A DNA stretch of 64,000 bases from Buttiauxella sp. A111. Lineage in GTDB: Bacteria; Pseudomonadota; Gammaproteobacteria; Enterobacterales; Enterobacteriaceae. Position 1 is the first letter of the stretch. Every line of letters begins with the position of its first letter. The DNA lies in assembly GCF_014189855.1 (NCBI RefSeq), contig NZ_BJFN01000001.1, forward strand, positions 62,001-126,000, in the 5' to 3' direction. The notes under the pieces are model-generated. The model worked only from the letters and a program-made list of their open reading frames with translations. It searched no databases and was not told the origin of the DNA. Positions 14,791 to 24,079 of this stretch are shown here, in pieces. A program made the position numbers and the translations under genes.

Positions 14791-17700
14791 ATGAATAAAG
14801 TCTTTAGGGTTATATGGAGTATTGCAAATCAATGTTGGATGGTTGTTTCAGAACTGGCGACCTCGCAAAAAAAACAAAAAAGCAGTGTGAATAATACGAA
14901 ACTCGGATCGTTATCCGTAGGTGTTTTTGCGATGTTATTCGGTAGTGCCGGATATGCTGCTAACTATAACTCAACCATTACGGGTGATTTTACCTTCCCA
15001 GCCGGTGAAACCAGCACGATAACGACAACAGCTGATCGCACACCGGGTATCGATGCTGATTTTGGCGAAACCATCGCTTCTGATGATGATCTGGTAATAA
15101 AGACTTCCGGGTCCGGCAGTAATGGTATCAATGGTTATTATGCTACGAATGTGAATCTTAAGAACGTCAATATTACGACCACGGGTGATTCCTCTTTCGG
15201 TATCATAAGCTACGAAAACTTCACCAGTACAGGCCTGGTCACGATTAATTCGACGAATGGGATCGGAGGCATCAGGGCCGGTTCTGATGCGAAACTTCAT
15301 TTCGCTGATGTGGATATCACAAATACGGGAGTTAACTATACCGCGCTAAATGCTTATAGCAGTGACAGTGTGATTTCCGTCACCGGAACAACGACGATTC
15401 ACATTGTTGATGGCAGCGCCGTCAATGGTGTTGCTACGCAAAGGGACACAGCCACCGTCAATCTGAATGATGTCAATATAACAGGCACAGGGGATACTAC
15501 CCGCGGTATTGCCGCATTCCCTGGCACGATTAATATTACCGGTAAGACCGTTATCCGGATGGATAAACAGTATGACTTTTCCAGTTATAACACTGGGGTT
15601 ATGGCTCTTCTTGGTGGTGCGGTACATCTCTCCGACGCAGATATTGTTATTGCAGGTGACGGTCACTCCCACGGATTGAATGCCGATAGTTCTGGTTCTT
15701 CTATTTCCAGCAACGGCCTCACCAGGGTGAATATAACCGGCGAGAATAACTCAGGGTTATTCGCCGAGGATGGTGGTGTTATTAACCAAGTTAATACTGA
15801 TGTGACGGTGGCTGGAGATAATTCCGCAGGCCTGCTTGCTACCGGCGTCGGAAGTAAGATTACCAGCACCGGGGCGACGGCAGTTCAAACGACAGGCAAC
15901 AATGCCTATGGTTTGCAGGCAACTAACGGCGGTACCCTTCACGCGGGGACCAGCACTACGGTGAACACTGCAGGCGCTGGCGCCACTGGTATTTACGCGA
16001 ATGGTACAGGGTCTGTTATCGATCTGACGGCTGCGACGACGGTAACGACCACGGGCGATGGCGCACATGGCATGCGACAGGATGGAACAGCCAATATAAA
16101 CAGCAATGGCGGCAGCATTACGACCTCTGGGGCGGGTTCCCATGGCTTCACCGCAACCGGCGGCGCGACCAGGATCTTTGATGGCTCTGCGGGCAATATT
16201 CTGCCGTCAATTACCGTCACGGGCGCAGGGTCAGCCATGCTCGATGCGAATGGAGCCGGTAGCCAAATTACGCTGAACAACCAGACGCTTGATATCCATG
16301 GTGCAGCTTCTGCGAATACCTGGGGCATCAAGTCTGAAGCTGGTGGTCTGGTCACCGTCAATGGCGGCGGCACCGGCGGCACCGGGTTGTGGGCAACGGG
16401 TGCGGGCAGCAGCATTGTTTTGTCTGGTGCTAATGCAGCCGGTTCGCGCATTCTTCTCGATACAGGTGCGGTTCTGAAGACGGACGCGGCAGGAGTGATT
16501 CTTAGATCACTTGAGGGCGATACTTCCAGCGCGGTCAATTCCAGCAGCGCAGGCGGCCAGCTCACTCTGGGGAGTAATAATCAGACGGGTAACGGCAGTC
16601 TTGTTGATGAAGCCCGTTTCGCAGGTGCATTGAACAATATCGGCCAGCTTACGAAAGCAGGATCCCTGACGCAAATTCTGAGCGGCGCTAACAATACGGT
16701 CGACAGTGTTAATGTTACTGGCGGAACTCTGAAGTTCGAACAGGCAGGCGCGTTTACCACATCGGGGAACTACACGACTCAGGCGGGAGCCACGACCAGC
16801 ATTGGGCAAGCAAATTCAACATTGGTCGTTGGAAGCGCATTCACCCAGGCTGCGGGTTCGAACCTGAATATCACCCTCGGCACGTCACCTGAAATTCAGG
16901 CGGATACAGCAAGCCTTGGGGGGCAACTTGTCATCAATGGTTTTGTCGATGGCCCGGCACCAGTCAAGGCCAGCGACGTGACTAAAAATACCTATACCGT
17001 GCTCCATACAGCGAATGGTATTACAGGTGATTTCGCGAATAACCCACTGTCATCGGCCGGAATTGAGTATTTGTTGCATGACGGGCATGTCTCAACGAAC
17101 GGTAAGGATTATAACCTTGGCTTCCGCATGGCGTGGACTGAAGGTCTTCAGACGAAGGGGACGGGGTCCTTTACTGTCGCAGATGGAACCGGATTTAATG
17201 TTGATACCGTGCTTGCTGACCAGGGCGGTTCTTTTGACAGCGGCTGGGACGGTAAAAGTCTGACCAAGGCTGGTAACGGTTTGTTGGTATTGTCGGCCGT
17301 GAATACCTATACCGGCAAGAGCACCATCAATGGCGGCACATTGCGTACCGACGTGGCTGACAGCATTGCCAGCAGCAGTGACGTGACCATTAATGGTGGC
17401 GTGCTCGACCTGAATGGTCATGACCAAAAGCTCAACAAGCTGGCTGGCACAGGAGGTGAGGTCCGTCTGAATGGCGCCACGATGACAGCAAACAATGCCA
17501 CTATTGCAGATAACTCCACCTTCGCCGGTGATATTGTCGATGGCTCCGGTAAAAGTAATTTAACTAAGAGCGGCGATGGTTCACTGACCCTGACGGGTAA
17601 CACCGGATGGACTGGTGACACTCATCTCGATGGTGGTGAACTGGTGTTGGATGGCACTAAAGGTGGCGCTCAGTTGGTCAGCAACATCGTCGCAAAAGAC

Positions 17701-19161
17701 AATACCACGCTCTCGTTACACAACGGTGCCAGCCTGACCGGTTCGATCGATCCCACTGACATTAATATTGATAAATTTAGTCGCTGGAATATGACCGCCG
17801 ATTCGCTGGTTGATGACGTTAACCTCGCCGGTACGCTCAATTTTGTTGCCCCGACTTCGTCACCGATGGTGGCAGGGAAAACGCTGACGGCCACAAACTG
17901 GAGTGGGCAAAACGGCACGGTGATTATGAATACCGTTTTGAATGATGATACGACCATCTCCGATAAGATTGTGGTTAATGGCAATACCAGCGGCAACACG
18001 TTTATCAAAGTGAATAACCTTGGCGGCAAAGGCGCGCAGACTGTTGAAGGAATTCGTCTGGTCGAGGTTAAGGGACTCTCGGAGGGGACCTTCACGAAGT
18101 CAGGCCGTATTGTCGCAGGCGTTTATGACTACGATATTGTGAAAACAGGGGCTGACTGGTCGTTGGCCAGCCATTACTTAGTACGTCCGGAATCTGCGAG
18201 CTATACCTCCAACCTGGCGGCAGCTAATACGATGTTTATCACCCGACTGCACGATCGTCAGGGGGAAACCCAGTATATCGATGCGCTAACAGGTGAAAAG
18301 AAAGTCACCAGCCTGTGGCTGAGGCAGGTAGGAGGGCACAATCGCTGGAAGGACAGCACGGGTCAGCTTGATACGCAGGGTAACCGCTATGTCACGCAAC
18401 TCGGCGGAGATGTGGCGCAGTGGAGTCCCGATGGTTTGCAGCGCTGGCATCTTGGCGTAATGGCAGGTTACGGCAGTAATGACAGCAATTCTCGCTCAAG
18501 TGCCACCGGCTACCATTCTGAGGGTTCGGTAAGTGGCTACAGCACCGGGCTGTACGTGACCTGGCATGAAAATGACGAGACGAAACAGGGCGCATATCTG
18601 GATAGCTGGGCGCAATATGGCTGGTTTAATAATGATGTCAAAGGCCAGGATATCCAGGGCGAATCGTATGACTCAAGCGGCATCAACGCGTCGCTTGAGC
18701 TGGGATATACGCACAAACTGGGTGAATATAGCGGCAGCCAGGGTTCCGTCAATGAATGGTTTATTCAACCGCAGGCCCAGGCAATCTGGATGGGAGTGAC
18801 CGCAGATGACCATCAGGAAAGTAACGGGACGAAGGTGAGCGCTTTGGGAGAAGATAATATCCAGACGCGTCTGGGGATTCGCACTTACCTCAAAGGCCAC
18901 AGCAAAATGGATGCAGGCAAAAATCGCAGCTTCCAACCCTTTGTGGAAGCGAACTGGATCCACAATACCCATGATTTCGGAACGCGCATGGATGGTATAA
19001 ATATTTCCCAGGCGGGCGCTCGTAATATTGGGGAATTGAAAACCGGTGTTGAAGGTCAATTGAACACGCATCTGAACGTATGGGGAAATGTGGGCGTGCA
19101 GATTGGCGATAAAGGATACAGCGATACGTCAGCCATGATTGGGGCGAAGTATAGTTTCTAA
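14791..19161 (+). CDS. AIDA-type autotransporter adhesin (type Va secretion)
   Basis: Surface protein of 1456 residues. It opens with an extended signal peptide region (MNKVFRVIWSIANQCWMVVS), then a classical signal ending near SAGYAA. The passenger is a long beta-helix built of degenerate repeats rich in T, G, N and D. Examples are the recurring G-D/A-x-S-x-G-L/I and TTVTTTGDGAHG units. Two passenger-associated repeats follow: LTKAGNGLLVLSAVNTYTG and LTKSGDGSLTLTGNTGWTG. A pertactin-like junction region begins around LVRPESASY. The last 280 or so residues form the barrel (LWLRQVGGH to terminal AKYSF), ending in Phe as outer membrane barrels do. The ESPR family start favours ATG 14791; ATG 14785 and GTG 14776 are alternatives. 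The role is likely adhesion or aggregation; the target is unknown. Confidence 0.93.
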   Translation: MNKVFRVIWSIANQCWMVVSELATSQKKQKSSVNNTKLGSLSVGVFAMLFGSAGYAANYNSTITGDFTFPAGETSTITTTADRTPGIDADFGETIASDDDLVIKTSGSGSNGINGYYATNVNLKNVNITTTGDSSFGIISYENFTSTGLVTINSTNGIGGIRAGSDAKLHFADVDITNTGVNYTALNAYSSDSVISVTGTTTIHIVDGSAVNGVATQRDTATVNLNDVNITGTGDTTRGIAAFPGTINITGKTVIRMDKQYDFSSYNTGVMALLGGAVHLSDADIVIAGDGHSHGLNADSSGSSISSNGLTRVNITGENNSGLFAEDGGVINQVNTDVTVAGDNSAGLLATGVGSKITSTGATAVQTTGNNAYGLQATNGGTLHAGTSTTVNTAGAGATGIYANGTGSVIDLTAATTVTTTGDGAHGMRQDGTANINSNGGSITTSGAGSHGFTATGGATRIFDGSAGNILPSITVTGAGSAMLDANGAGSQITLNNQTLDIHGAASANTWGIKSEAGGLVTVNGGGTGGTGLWATGAGSSIVLSGANAAGSRILLDTGAVLKTDAAGVILRSLEGDTSSAVNSSSAGGQLTLGSNNQTGNGSLVDEARFAGALNNIGQLTKAGSLTQILSGANNTVDSVNVTGGTLKFEQAGAFTTSGNYTTQAGATTSIGQANSTLVVGSAFTQAAGSNLNITLGTSPEIQADTASLGGQLVINGFVDGPAPVKASDVTKNTYTVLHTANGITGDFANNPLSSAGIEYLLHDGHVSTNGKDYNLGFRMAWTEGLQTKGTGSFTVADGTGFNVDTVLADQGGSFDSGWDGKSLTKAGNGLLVLSAVNTYTGKSTINGGTLRTDVADSIASSSDVTINGGVLDLNGHDQKLNKLAGTGGEVRLNGATMTANNATIADNSTFAGDIVDGSGKSNLTKSGDGSLTLTGNTGWTGDTHLDGGELVLDGTKGGAQLVSNIVAKDNTTLSLHNGASLTGSIDPTDINIDKFSRWNMTADSLVDDVNLAGTLNFVAPTSSPMVAGKTLTATNWSGQNGTVIMNTVLNDDTTISDKIVVNGNTSGNTFIKVNNLGGKGAQTVEGIRLVEVKGLSEGTFTKSGRIVAGVYDYDIVKTGADWSLASHYLVRPESASYTSNLAAANTMFITRLHDRQGETQYIDALTGEKKVTSLWLRQVGGHNRWKDSTGQLDTQGNRYVTQLGGDVAQWSPDGLQRWHLGVMAGYGSNDSNSRSSATGYHSEGSVSGYSTGLYVTWHENDETKQGAYLDSWAQYGWFNNDVKGQDIQGESYDSSGINASLELGYTHKLGEYSGSQGSVNEWFIQPQAQAIWMGVTADDHQESNGTKVSALGEDNIQTRLGIRTYLKGHSKMDAGKNRSFQPFVEANWIHNTHDFGTRMDGINISQAGARNIGELKTGVEGQLNTHLNVWGNVGVQIGDKGYSDTSAMIGAKYSF

Positions 19162-19215
19162 CTGATCCCAGTTATGTAACACGTCGCTGATAGTCTCACT
19201 GGTTATTAATGAATA

Positions 19216-19244
19216 AAAGGGTACATGTTAAACATGTACCCTTT
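19216..19244. terminator. Bidirectional hairpin between convergent genes
   Basis: A near-perfect inverted repeat has 14-bp arms around one central base: AAAGGGTACATGTT at 19216-19229 and AACATGTACCCTTT at 19231-19244. The autotransporter ends 55 bases to the left and the convergent transferase gene ends 43 bases to the right, so it probably terminates both transcripts. The T run is short. Confidence 0.6.
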
Positions 19245-19286
19245 AGTGAAAACCCAGCATGAAATTATATTAGCCAGTTAACTCAA

Positions 19287-20837
19287 TTACTTAATGATTT
19301 CGTTATCCTTCAGACTGTTATAAGGGATGCTTGCCTCGCCATCATAAATTGACACGTTTTCATCTGAATGTTCTATGGGTGATAACGGTTTAATTTTATT
19401 GGAATTAAAACCAGCCAGCCACTCAAAGATTGCCATGAAATTATTTGCGCTCAGGTAGTTATAATATGTATTGTGTGTGAGTATATCGCTGGCAATGATA
19501 AAGAAGGGGACATTATAGTTTTGTTTTGATTCTCTACCATGCAGAACTGAGCGAGAATCCTTACCAAACAGGATATACTGAACATCCTGACCTAATATTA
19601 AATGACGAGACGTTTGCCTGACAGTCAAGCCATGGTCCGAAAAATACACAAGAGAGTAACTCTCTCCTTTATTCTTCAGGATTGACACTGCGCGCTCGAT
19701 AAAACTATCTAGTTTTTGAATGCTTGCCAGATAACAGTTTATTTCTTTATTATTTTTAACATTGAAATTGATCGGGAAACCATTCAGCCGTTCACACGAA
19801 TCAGGATGAGAACCTATCATGTGAATAAAAATCACTTTTTGATCGTGCTCATTATCTACAATTTGTTGTAGACCATCCAACAGCTGCATATCATCGGCAT
19901 TGTTTGAATCAAAATCCCCTTTTTTTAAGAAGGTTTTATGCTGTGCATACTCTGCAATAACGGTTGATAGCGTATCATATTCACCAATATAACCCTGATT
20001 GGAAAGCCAGAAGGTATTGAAATCTGCTTTATTAGCCAGGGCGACTATATTGTTTTTAATATCAGTTTGATCACCATTAGTCATGGCCATTGTTCTTGGC
20101 AGTGAAAGATAGGTATCAGGGGCCGCAGAGATATAATTTGCGAAGAAATAACCAGGTGCATTTTTTAACCATGGGGTGGTGTCATGCTGATAACCATACA
20201 ATGACATGTAATCTCTACCAGCACTTTCACCTATCACAACAACAATGTTCTGATATTTTTTCTTAATGTCAGAGGTAGTGAAATCATCAGGGATGTTTTT
20301 CTGCGATTCAAGAGACTTCAATTCCGTCGTATACTGGTTTGAGTAACCAATAGTCGAAACCAGCATTCTGGCCGGAATTGATTTTACATTTACAATGCAA
20401 AATAAAAGAAGATAAATAAGACTATATTTTTGACTAAATCCTTTACCTTTAATAACATATAAAATCAAAAAGAAGATGCTTATAGAAAATATCAGCAAAG
20501 CATTAGAGCTCACGCTCTTTATGAATTCAGTCATTTCACCTTTATTCGTTTGAAACGCAGAAGCAATATAACCAAAGCTAATCTGCCCAAAATCATGTCC
20601 TATAGGGATGTATAAGCAAATAATAAAAAAAGAAATTATCGTCAGATAGAAAGCAATTTTGTTTTTTCTTGCAATACATAGCGATATAAATGTCAACACC
20701 ATGTTTAAGGGTTTTTCATACCCGGTATTTAGTGGGATAAGTATCGATAAAATTAACGCTGGAATAACCCATGCTAAGTTATCCTTTAATATAATAAACA
20801 TATCTTTTCTGCTATATAGCCATGACGGTTTATACAT
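19287..20837 (-). CDS. Phosphoethanolamine transferase-like sulfatase-fold membrane enzyme
   Basis: Inner membrane protein of 516 residues. The N-terminal part (about 1-165) is very hydrophobic with about five membrane helices. The C-terminal part is an alkaline-phosphatase/sulfatase-fold catalytic domain in the periplasm. Its key motif is VVVIGESAGRDYMSLYGY, with Ser205 directly after Glu204 where EptA and MCR enzymes carry the Thr nucleophile. Also present are SLPRTM, HMIGSHPD and the metal-binding SDHGL. Such enzymes transfer phosphoethanolamine from phosphatidylethanolamine to lipid A, core LPS or periplasmic glucans; the acceptor here is unknown. The gene is strikingly AT-rich compared with its neighbours and uses AT-ending codons, suggesting recent transfer. 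The start lacks a strong ribosome site. Confidence 0.8.
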   Translation of the reverse strand: MYKPSWLYSRKDMFIILKDNLAWVIPALILSILIPLNTGYEKPLNMVLTFISLCIARKNKIAFYLTIISFFIICLYIPIGHDFGQISFGYIASAFQTNKGEMTEFIKSVSSNALLIFSISIFFLILYVIKGKGFSQKYSLIYLLLFCIVNVKSIPARMLVSTIGYSNQYTTELKSLESQKNIPDDFTTSDIKKKYQNIVVVIGESAGRDYMSLYGYQHDTTPWLKNAPGYFFANYISAAPDTYLSLPRTMAMTNGDQTDIKNNIVALANKADFNTFWLSNQGYIGEYDTLSTVIAEYAQHKTFLKKGDFDSNNADDMQLLDGLQQIVDNEHDQKVIFIHMIGSHPDSCERLNGFPINFNVKNNKEINCYLASIQKLDSFIERAVSILKNKGESYSLVYFSDHGLTVRQTSRHLILGQDVQYILFGKDSRSVLHGRESKQNYNVPFFIIASDILTHNTYYNYLSANNFMAIFEWLAGFNSNKIKPLSPIEHSDENVSIYDGEASIPYNSLKDNEIIK

Positions 20838-21202
20838 TTTTATTATCTACTTATTCTAAGATACATCGTTGTTGGTGACCGCCATCACCCACATGCAGAA
20901 ATTGCTGACCATGGGTGCGGATGTACTGTTTATTGATCCAAATGTTAGTGTCAATTGGATGTACTGCTGTGGCTATTTTTCTGTTTTATGATCCATGTCA
21001 ATATAATTCATGCAAATTCAGGGGAGGGGGCCACTTTATTAGTAACCATGTTTGTTCGCATAATGGCCCACAACCTTGTTGTGCAATTCGGTGGATTCTG
21101 CGCGTTAAAGTAGAATTTATGGAACATCTGTTCGGAGTATACAGATGTTCCCTTACGGCATCACAGCAACCATTATTGTTCTTTTATTTAAAGGAGATAA
21201 AA
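20838..21202. other. Intergenic stretch, possible gene remnant
   Basis: 365 bases between the transferase and the reductase. A short + strand frame at about 20893-20990 reads MQKLLTMGADVLFIDPN then VSVNW and stops. It looks protein-like but has no partner domain and no ribosome site, so it may be a fragment of a lost gene. A KOPS lies at 21021-21028. I see no RNA gene. Confidence 0.3.
21021..21028 (+). other. KOPS (FtsK-orienting octamer)
   Basis: GGGGAGGG on the + strand, an exact GGGNAGGG match pointing toward dif, in the gap before the reductase gene. Confidence 0.7.
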
Positions 21203-22321
21203 ATGGACAAGCTGTTTACACCATTCAAAGCTGGAGACACCACACTGCGAAACCGTGTCGTGATGGCACCAATGACACGTTCACGAGCAACGGTAGGTGA
21301 TACTGCTGACGAACTGACAGCAAAATACTACCAACAGCGTGCATCGGCAGGAGTGATTATCACGGAAGGGGCTCAGATATCCATGCAGGGGCAGGGTTAT
21401 CTCTTTACTCCCGGAATTTATAACGAGGAGCAGGTTAAAGGTTGGGAGCTGACGACTAAAGCAGTACACGACGCTGGCGGGAAAATTTACATCCAGCTCT
21501 GGCATGTTGGCCGTATTTCTCATCACAGTCTGCAAATTGATGGACAGTCACCTGTCAGTTCAGTTGCGGTGAAAGCTAATAATTCAACCTGCTATGCCCG
21601 TAATGAAGCAGGCCAGCTTGGCCCCGTGCCGGTCTCTGAACCACGCGCATTGTCAGTCGCTGAGATCAAGGACATCGTTCGCGATTACGTCCAGGCTGCA
21701 GAAAATGCCATGCGGGCAGGTTTTGATGGCGTCGAAATACACGCCGCTAATGGATACCTCCTTGAGCAGTTTATCAATGGAGGGTTAAATACCCGCCAGG
21801 ACGAATACGGCGGTGCAGATCCTGAAAATCGTCTTCGCTTTGTGCTTGAAGTGACTGATGCCGTCTCACAGGCGATTGGTGCAGGTAAAACGGGTATTCG
21901 TCTGGCACCGTTTGGACGCTTGTTTGATATGCATGCCTTTGAAGGTGAAGAAGAAACCTGGATACTACTGGCAAATAAACTCAGTCAACGCTCTCTTTCC
22001 TATGTTCATCTGAGTGACCAGCAAACACTTGGCGAACAGGCAATTCCTGCCGGGTTTATTGAGAAATTTCGCGCCGCATATGACGGCTCGTTGATTATTG
22101 CCGGTGGGTTTGACAAGCAACGCGCCGAGGAATATCTACAGCAAGGAAAGGCCGATCTGATCGGCTTTGGTCGCCCTTATATTGCGAACCCTGACCTTGC
22201 AGAACGTTTGGCAAATGACTGGCCACTGAATGAGGTTAACCGGGCGACAATGTATGGCGGGGATGAAAAAGGGTATACAGACTATCCGTTCTGGTCCGAT
22301 ACCCAACAAAACCTGGCGTAA
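21203..22321 (+). CDS. Old yellow enzyme family alkene reductase (NemA-like)
   Basis: FMN-dependent NAD(P)H:alkene reductase of 372 residues, the usual size. It is expected to reduce activated C=C bonds of enals, enones, maleimides or nitro compounds in the cytoplasm. The N-terminus LFTPFKAGDTTLRNRVVMAPMTRSR is the classical OYE start. The substrate-binding pair is His180 and Asn183 in GVEIHAANGYLLEQF, with Tyr185 as proton donor; PETN reductase and NemA have His-His here. NTRQDEYGG and the C-terminal phosphate-binding IGFGRPYIANPDL are present. The start at 21203 has a strong AAGGAG six bases upstream; the frame is open further upstream but without support. Its stop codon directly abuts the stop of the convergent LysR gene. 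Confidence 0.93.
   Translation: MDKLFTPFKAGDTTLRNRVVMAPMTRSRATVGDTADELTAKYYQQRASAGVIITEGAQISMQGQGYLFTPGIYNEEQVKGWELTTKAVHDAGGKIYIQLWHVGRISHHSLQIDGQSPVSSVAVKANNSTCYARNEAGQLGPVPVSEPRALSVAEIKDIVRDYVQAAENAMRAGFDGVEIHAANGYLLEQFINGGLNTRQDEYGGADPENRLRFVLEVTDAVSQAIGAGKTGIRLAPFGRLFDMHAFEGEEETWILLANKLSQRSLSYVHLSDQQTLGEQAIPAGFIEKFRAAYDGSLIIAGGFDKQRAEEYLQQGKADLIGFGRPYIANPDLAERLANDWPLNEVNRATMYGGDEKGYTDYPFWSDTQQNLA
21389..21396 (+). other. KOPS (FtsK-orienting octamer)
   Basis: GGGCAGGG on the + strand, an exact GGGNAGGG match pointing toward dif, inside the reductase gene. It is the KOPS nearest dif on the left side. Confidence 0.7.
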
Positions 22322-23233
22322 TTAATCGAGCAAGCCGTCTTCTGCTGCCTTAACTAGCGTATCCACAACATAGCGTATTTTAGGCAGCAATTGACGGCTT
22401 TTCGGCCACAGCGCACTGATAGGCATTTCACCCCCGGAGTGCCCAGGAAGAACCTCCTTCAACTCACCACTCTCAATGTGTTTACCGACCAGCCACACGG
22501 GTAATTGTGACAACCCGCACCCCGCCAGCGTAGCAGCAAGCATAGCGTCACCATCACCAAATTCATGTGTCGGAGGTGGCGTAAAGCGGCTGATTTTGTC
22601 ATCACTCTCCTTCAGCAACCAGGAAATAGGCTGATTACGGCGAAATCCGACAACACACTGATGCTGGCTCAACTCATTCTGACTGACGGGTTCTCCATGA
22701 GACAGTAGGTAATTGGGTGATGCACAGATAACCAGTTTTTGTGTTGTCAGTCTTCTGGCGACCAGACCGCTGCTGTCTGCCAGTTCCCCAATGCGGATGA
22801 CAAGGTCAATTCCTTCTTCGATAAGATCAACAAGACGTTCACTGAATGTGACTGTCAGTGCCAGCTCCGGGTAACGTTGGGTAATATCGAGAAGGATGGG
22901 CAATATGCGCTGTCGTCCGAAGGCCGCAGGTAAATCAACCCTGAGTCTCCCGGAAGGCTGACAGATATGAGACGTCAGTTCCGCTTCAGCCTTTTCCAGG
23001 ATATCTATCGCACACTGGCAACTGGCGAGAAATTTCTCGCCATCCGGCGTCAGGCTAAGCCGTCGTGTCGAACGCTGAAAAAGTTTCAGCCCGAGACGCT
23101 CCTCAAGGCGTCCGACACTTTTCCCGACTGCGGATTTAGTCAGTCCAAGTTTTTCGGCAGCAGAAGTGAAACTTCCCTGCTGAGCTGTCGTAACAAAAGC
23201 AGTGATACCGCCAAGATGATCTGTTCTTCTCAT
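22322..23233 (-). CDS. LysR-type transcriptional regulator
   Basis: Regulator of 303 residues of the CrgA-like LysR group. The helix-turn-helix is at about 5-60: ITAFVTTAQQGSFTSAAEKL, then GLTKSAVGKSVGRLEERLG. The effector domain starts near GRLRVDLP. It is divergent from the EthD-domain gene (196-base gap) and convergent with the alkene reductase at zero distance. It is therefore the likely regulator of one or both of these small detoxification genes. Signal unknown. Confidence 0.93.
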   Translation of the reverse strand: MRRTDHLGGITAFVTTAQQGSFTSAAEKLGLTKSAVGKSVGRLEERLGLKLFQRSTRRLSLTPDGEKFLASCQCAIDILEKAEAELTSHICQPSGRLRVDLPAAFGRQRILPILLDITQRYPELALTVTFSERLVDLIEEGIDLVIRIGELADSSGLVARRLTTQKLVICASPNYLLSHGEPVSQNELSQHQCVVGFRRNQPISWLLKESDDKISRFTPPPTHEFGDGDAMLAATLAGCGLSQLPVWLVGKHIESGELKEVLPGHSGGEMPISALWPKSRQLLPKIRYVVDTLVKAAEDGLLD

Positions 23234-23428
23234 AATTTTCCGTCAGACGCCTCAGTCCCGCGTGGCATGCCGAATGGTCAGATAGCCATAAGATAACCCA
23301 AATCAGCACTCTTATTGTTGAATCTATGTCCGCATTGTAGCGAACTAAACGCGGTTTATCGTGGATAAAAAAACAATCATAGTTATTTCCTCATTAACAG
23401 CTTCACCATTTTTAACTCAACGGAGAAC

Positions 23429-23758
23429 ATGATGGCGTCAGTTAAAGGTTTCAAACACGTGGGATTTCTTACCCGTAAAAAAGGCCAAAGCTTTGAAGAT
23501 TTCGTTAAACACTGGGAGGAAGTTCACACTGCGATCACTCTCAAACTCCCCGGGTTGAGAGGTTATGTGCTCAATCCAATTGACCGTGAAAAATACCCTG
23601 ATTCACCGGTCGATGGTTTCTCTGAACTGTGGTTTGATTCGATAGAAGATGCAATTGCGGCTTTTGATTCACCTGTCGGTAAGGAAGCATACGAAGACGT
23701 GCCCAATTTCGTTGAGCGCGCTGCCATAACTTATATTACTGAAATTCGAAAACTGTAA
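23429..23758 (+). CDS. EthD-domain protein (dimeric alpha-beta barrel)
   Basis: Small protein of 109 residues with the EthD/ferredoxin-like dimeric alpha-beta barrel pattern. It opens with KHVGFLTRKKGQSFEDFVKHWEEVHT and a central LPGLRGYVLNP, followed by GFSELWFDSIEDAIAAF. The H-x-W-x-x-x-H segment is characteristic of the family. Members include EthD of ether degradation and stress-responsive barrels or small oxygenases; the reaction here is unknown. A GGAG lies 3 bases before ATG 23429 and 6 before the adjacent ATG 23432, so either may be used. The gene is divergent from the LysR regulator at 22322-23233. Confidence 0.8.
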   Translation: MMASVKGFKHVGFLTRKKGQSFEDFVKHWEEVHTAITLKLPGLRGYVLNPIDREKYPDSPVDGFSELWFDSIEDAIAAFDSPVGKEAYEDVPNFVERAAITYITEIRKL

Positions 23759-23869
23759 CTTTTCCTTCGCGGGTTTATGAGAAGCCATTATAGGTGGAGT
23801 AGGGAAGTGACCGGCCAAAGAGATTAAGCTGGTTTGAAAAGAGCATGAGAGAGTATTAACGAAAACAAA

Positions 23870-23897
23870 CACGATAAGGGTAAATACCATTATCGTG
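23870..23897 (+). terminator. Stem-loop downstream of the EthD gene
   Basis: CACGATAA (23870-23877) pairs with TTATCGTG (23890-23897). Inside it GGT pairs with ACC, giving 11 pairs around an AAAT loop with one G-A mismatch. A short TTTT follows two bases later. It is probably a terminator of the EthD transcript, 112 bases after the stop. The rest of 23759-24079 shows no gene. Confidence 0.45.
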
Positions 23898-24079
23898 CCA
23901 TTTTCTGATGAACATTTTAGCGGATTAGACGTGGTGATTTAATCTTGCCGTTATTGAGCTGTAATCAGTTTTCATATTACGCTCAGTTGCTTCTGGGTAA
24001 TCAGGATCATTCAGGGCAACTGAACTGGAGCCTAAATTAGTGTACATATTTGCACATTACGCAAATCTGGAGGACTGTG

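Noticed and set aside
15993..16565. Long - strand frame inside the autotransporter gene
   Set aside because: Produced by the repetitive passenger sequence; proline/valine-rich composition without a fold.
20915..21202. Upstream extension of the alkene reductase
   Set aside because: OYE proteins start at the MDKLFTPFKAG segment, and a strong ribosome site precedes 21203.
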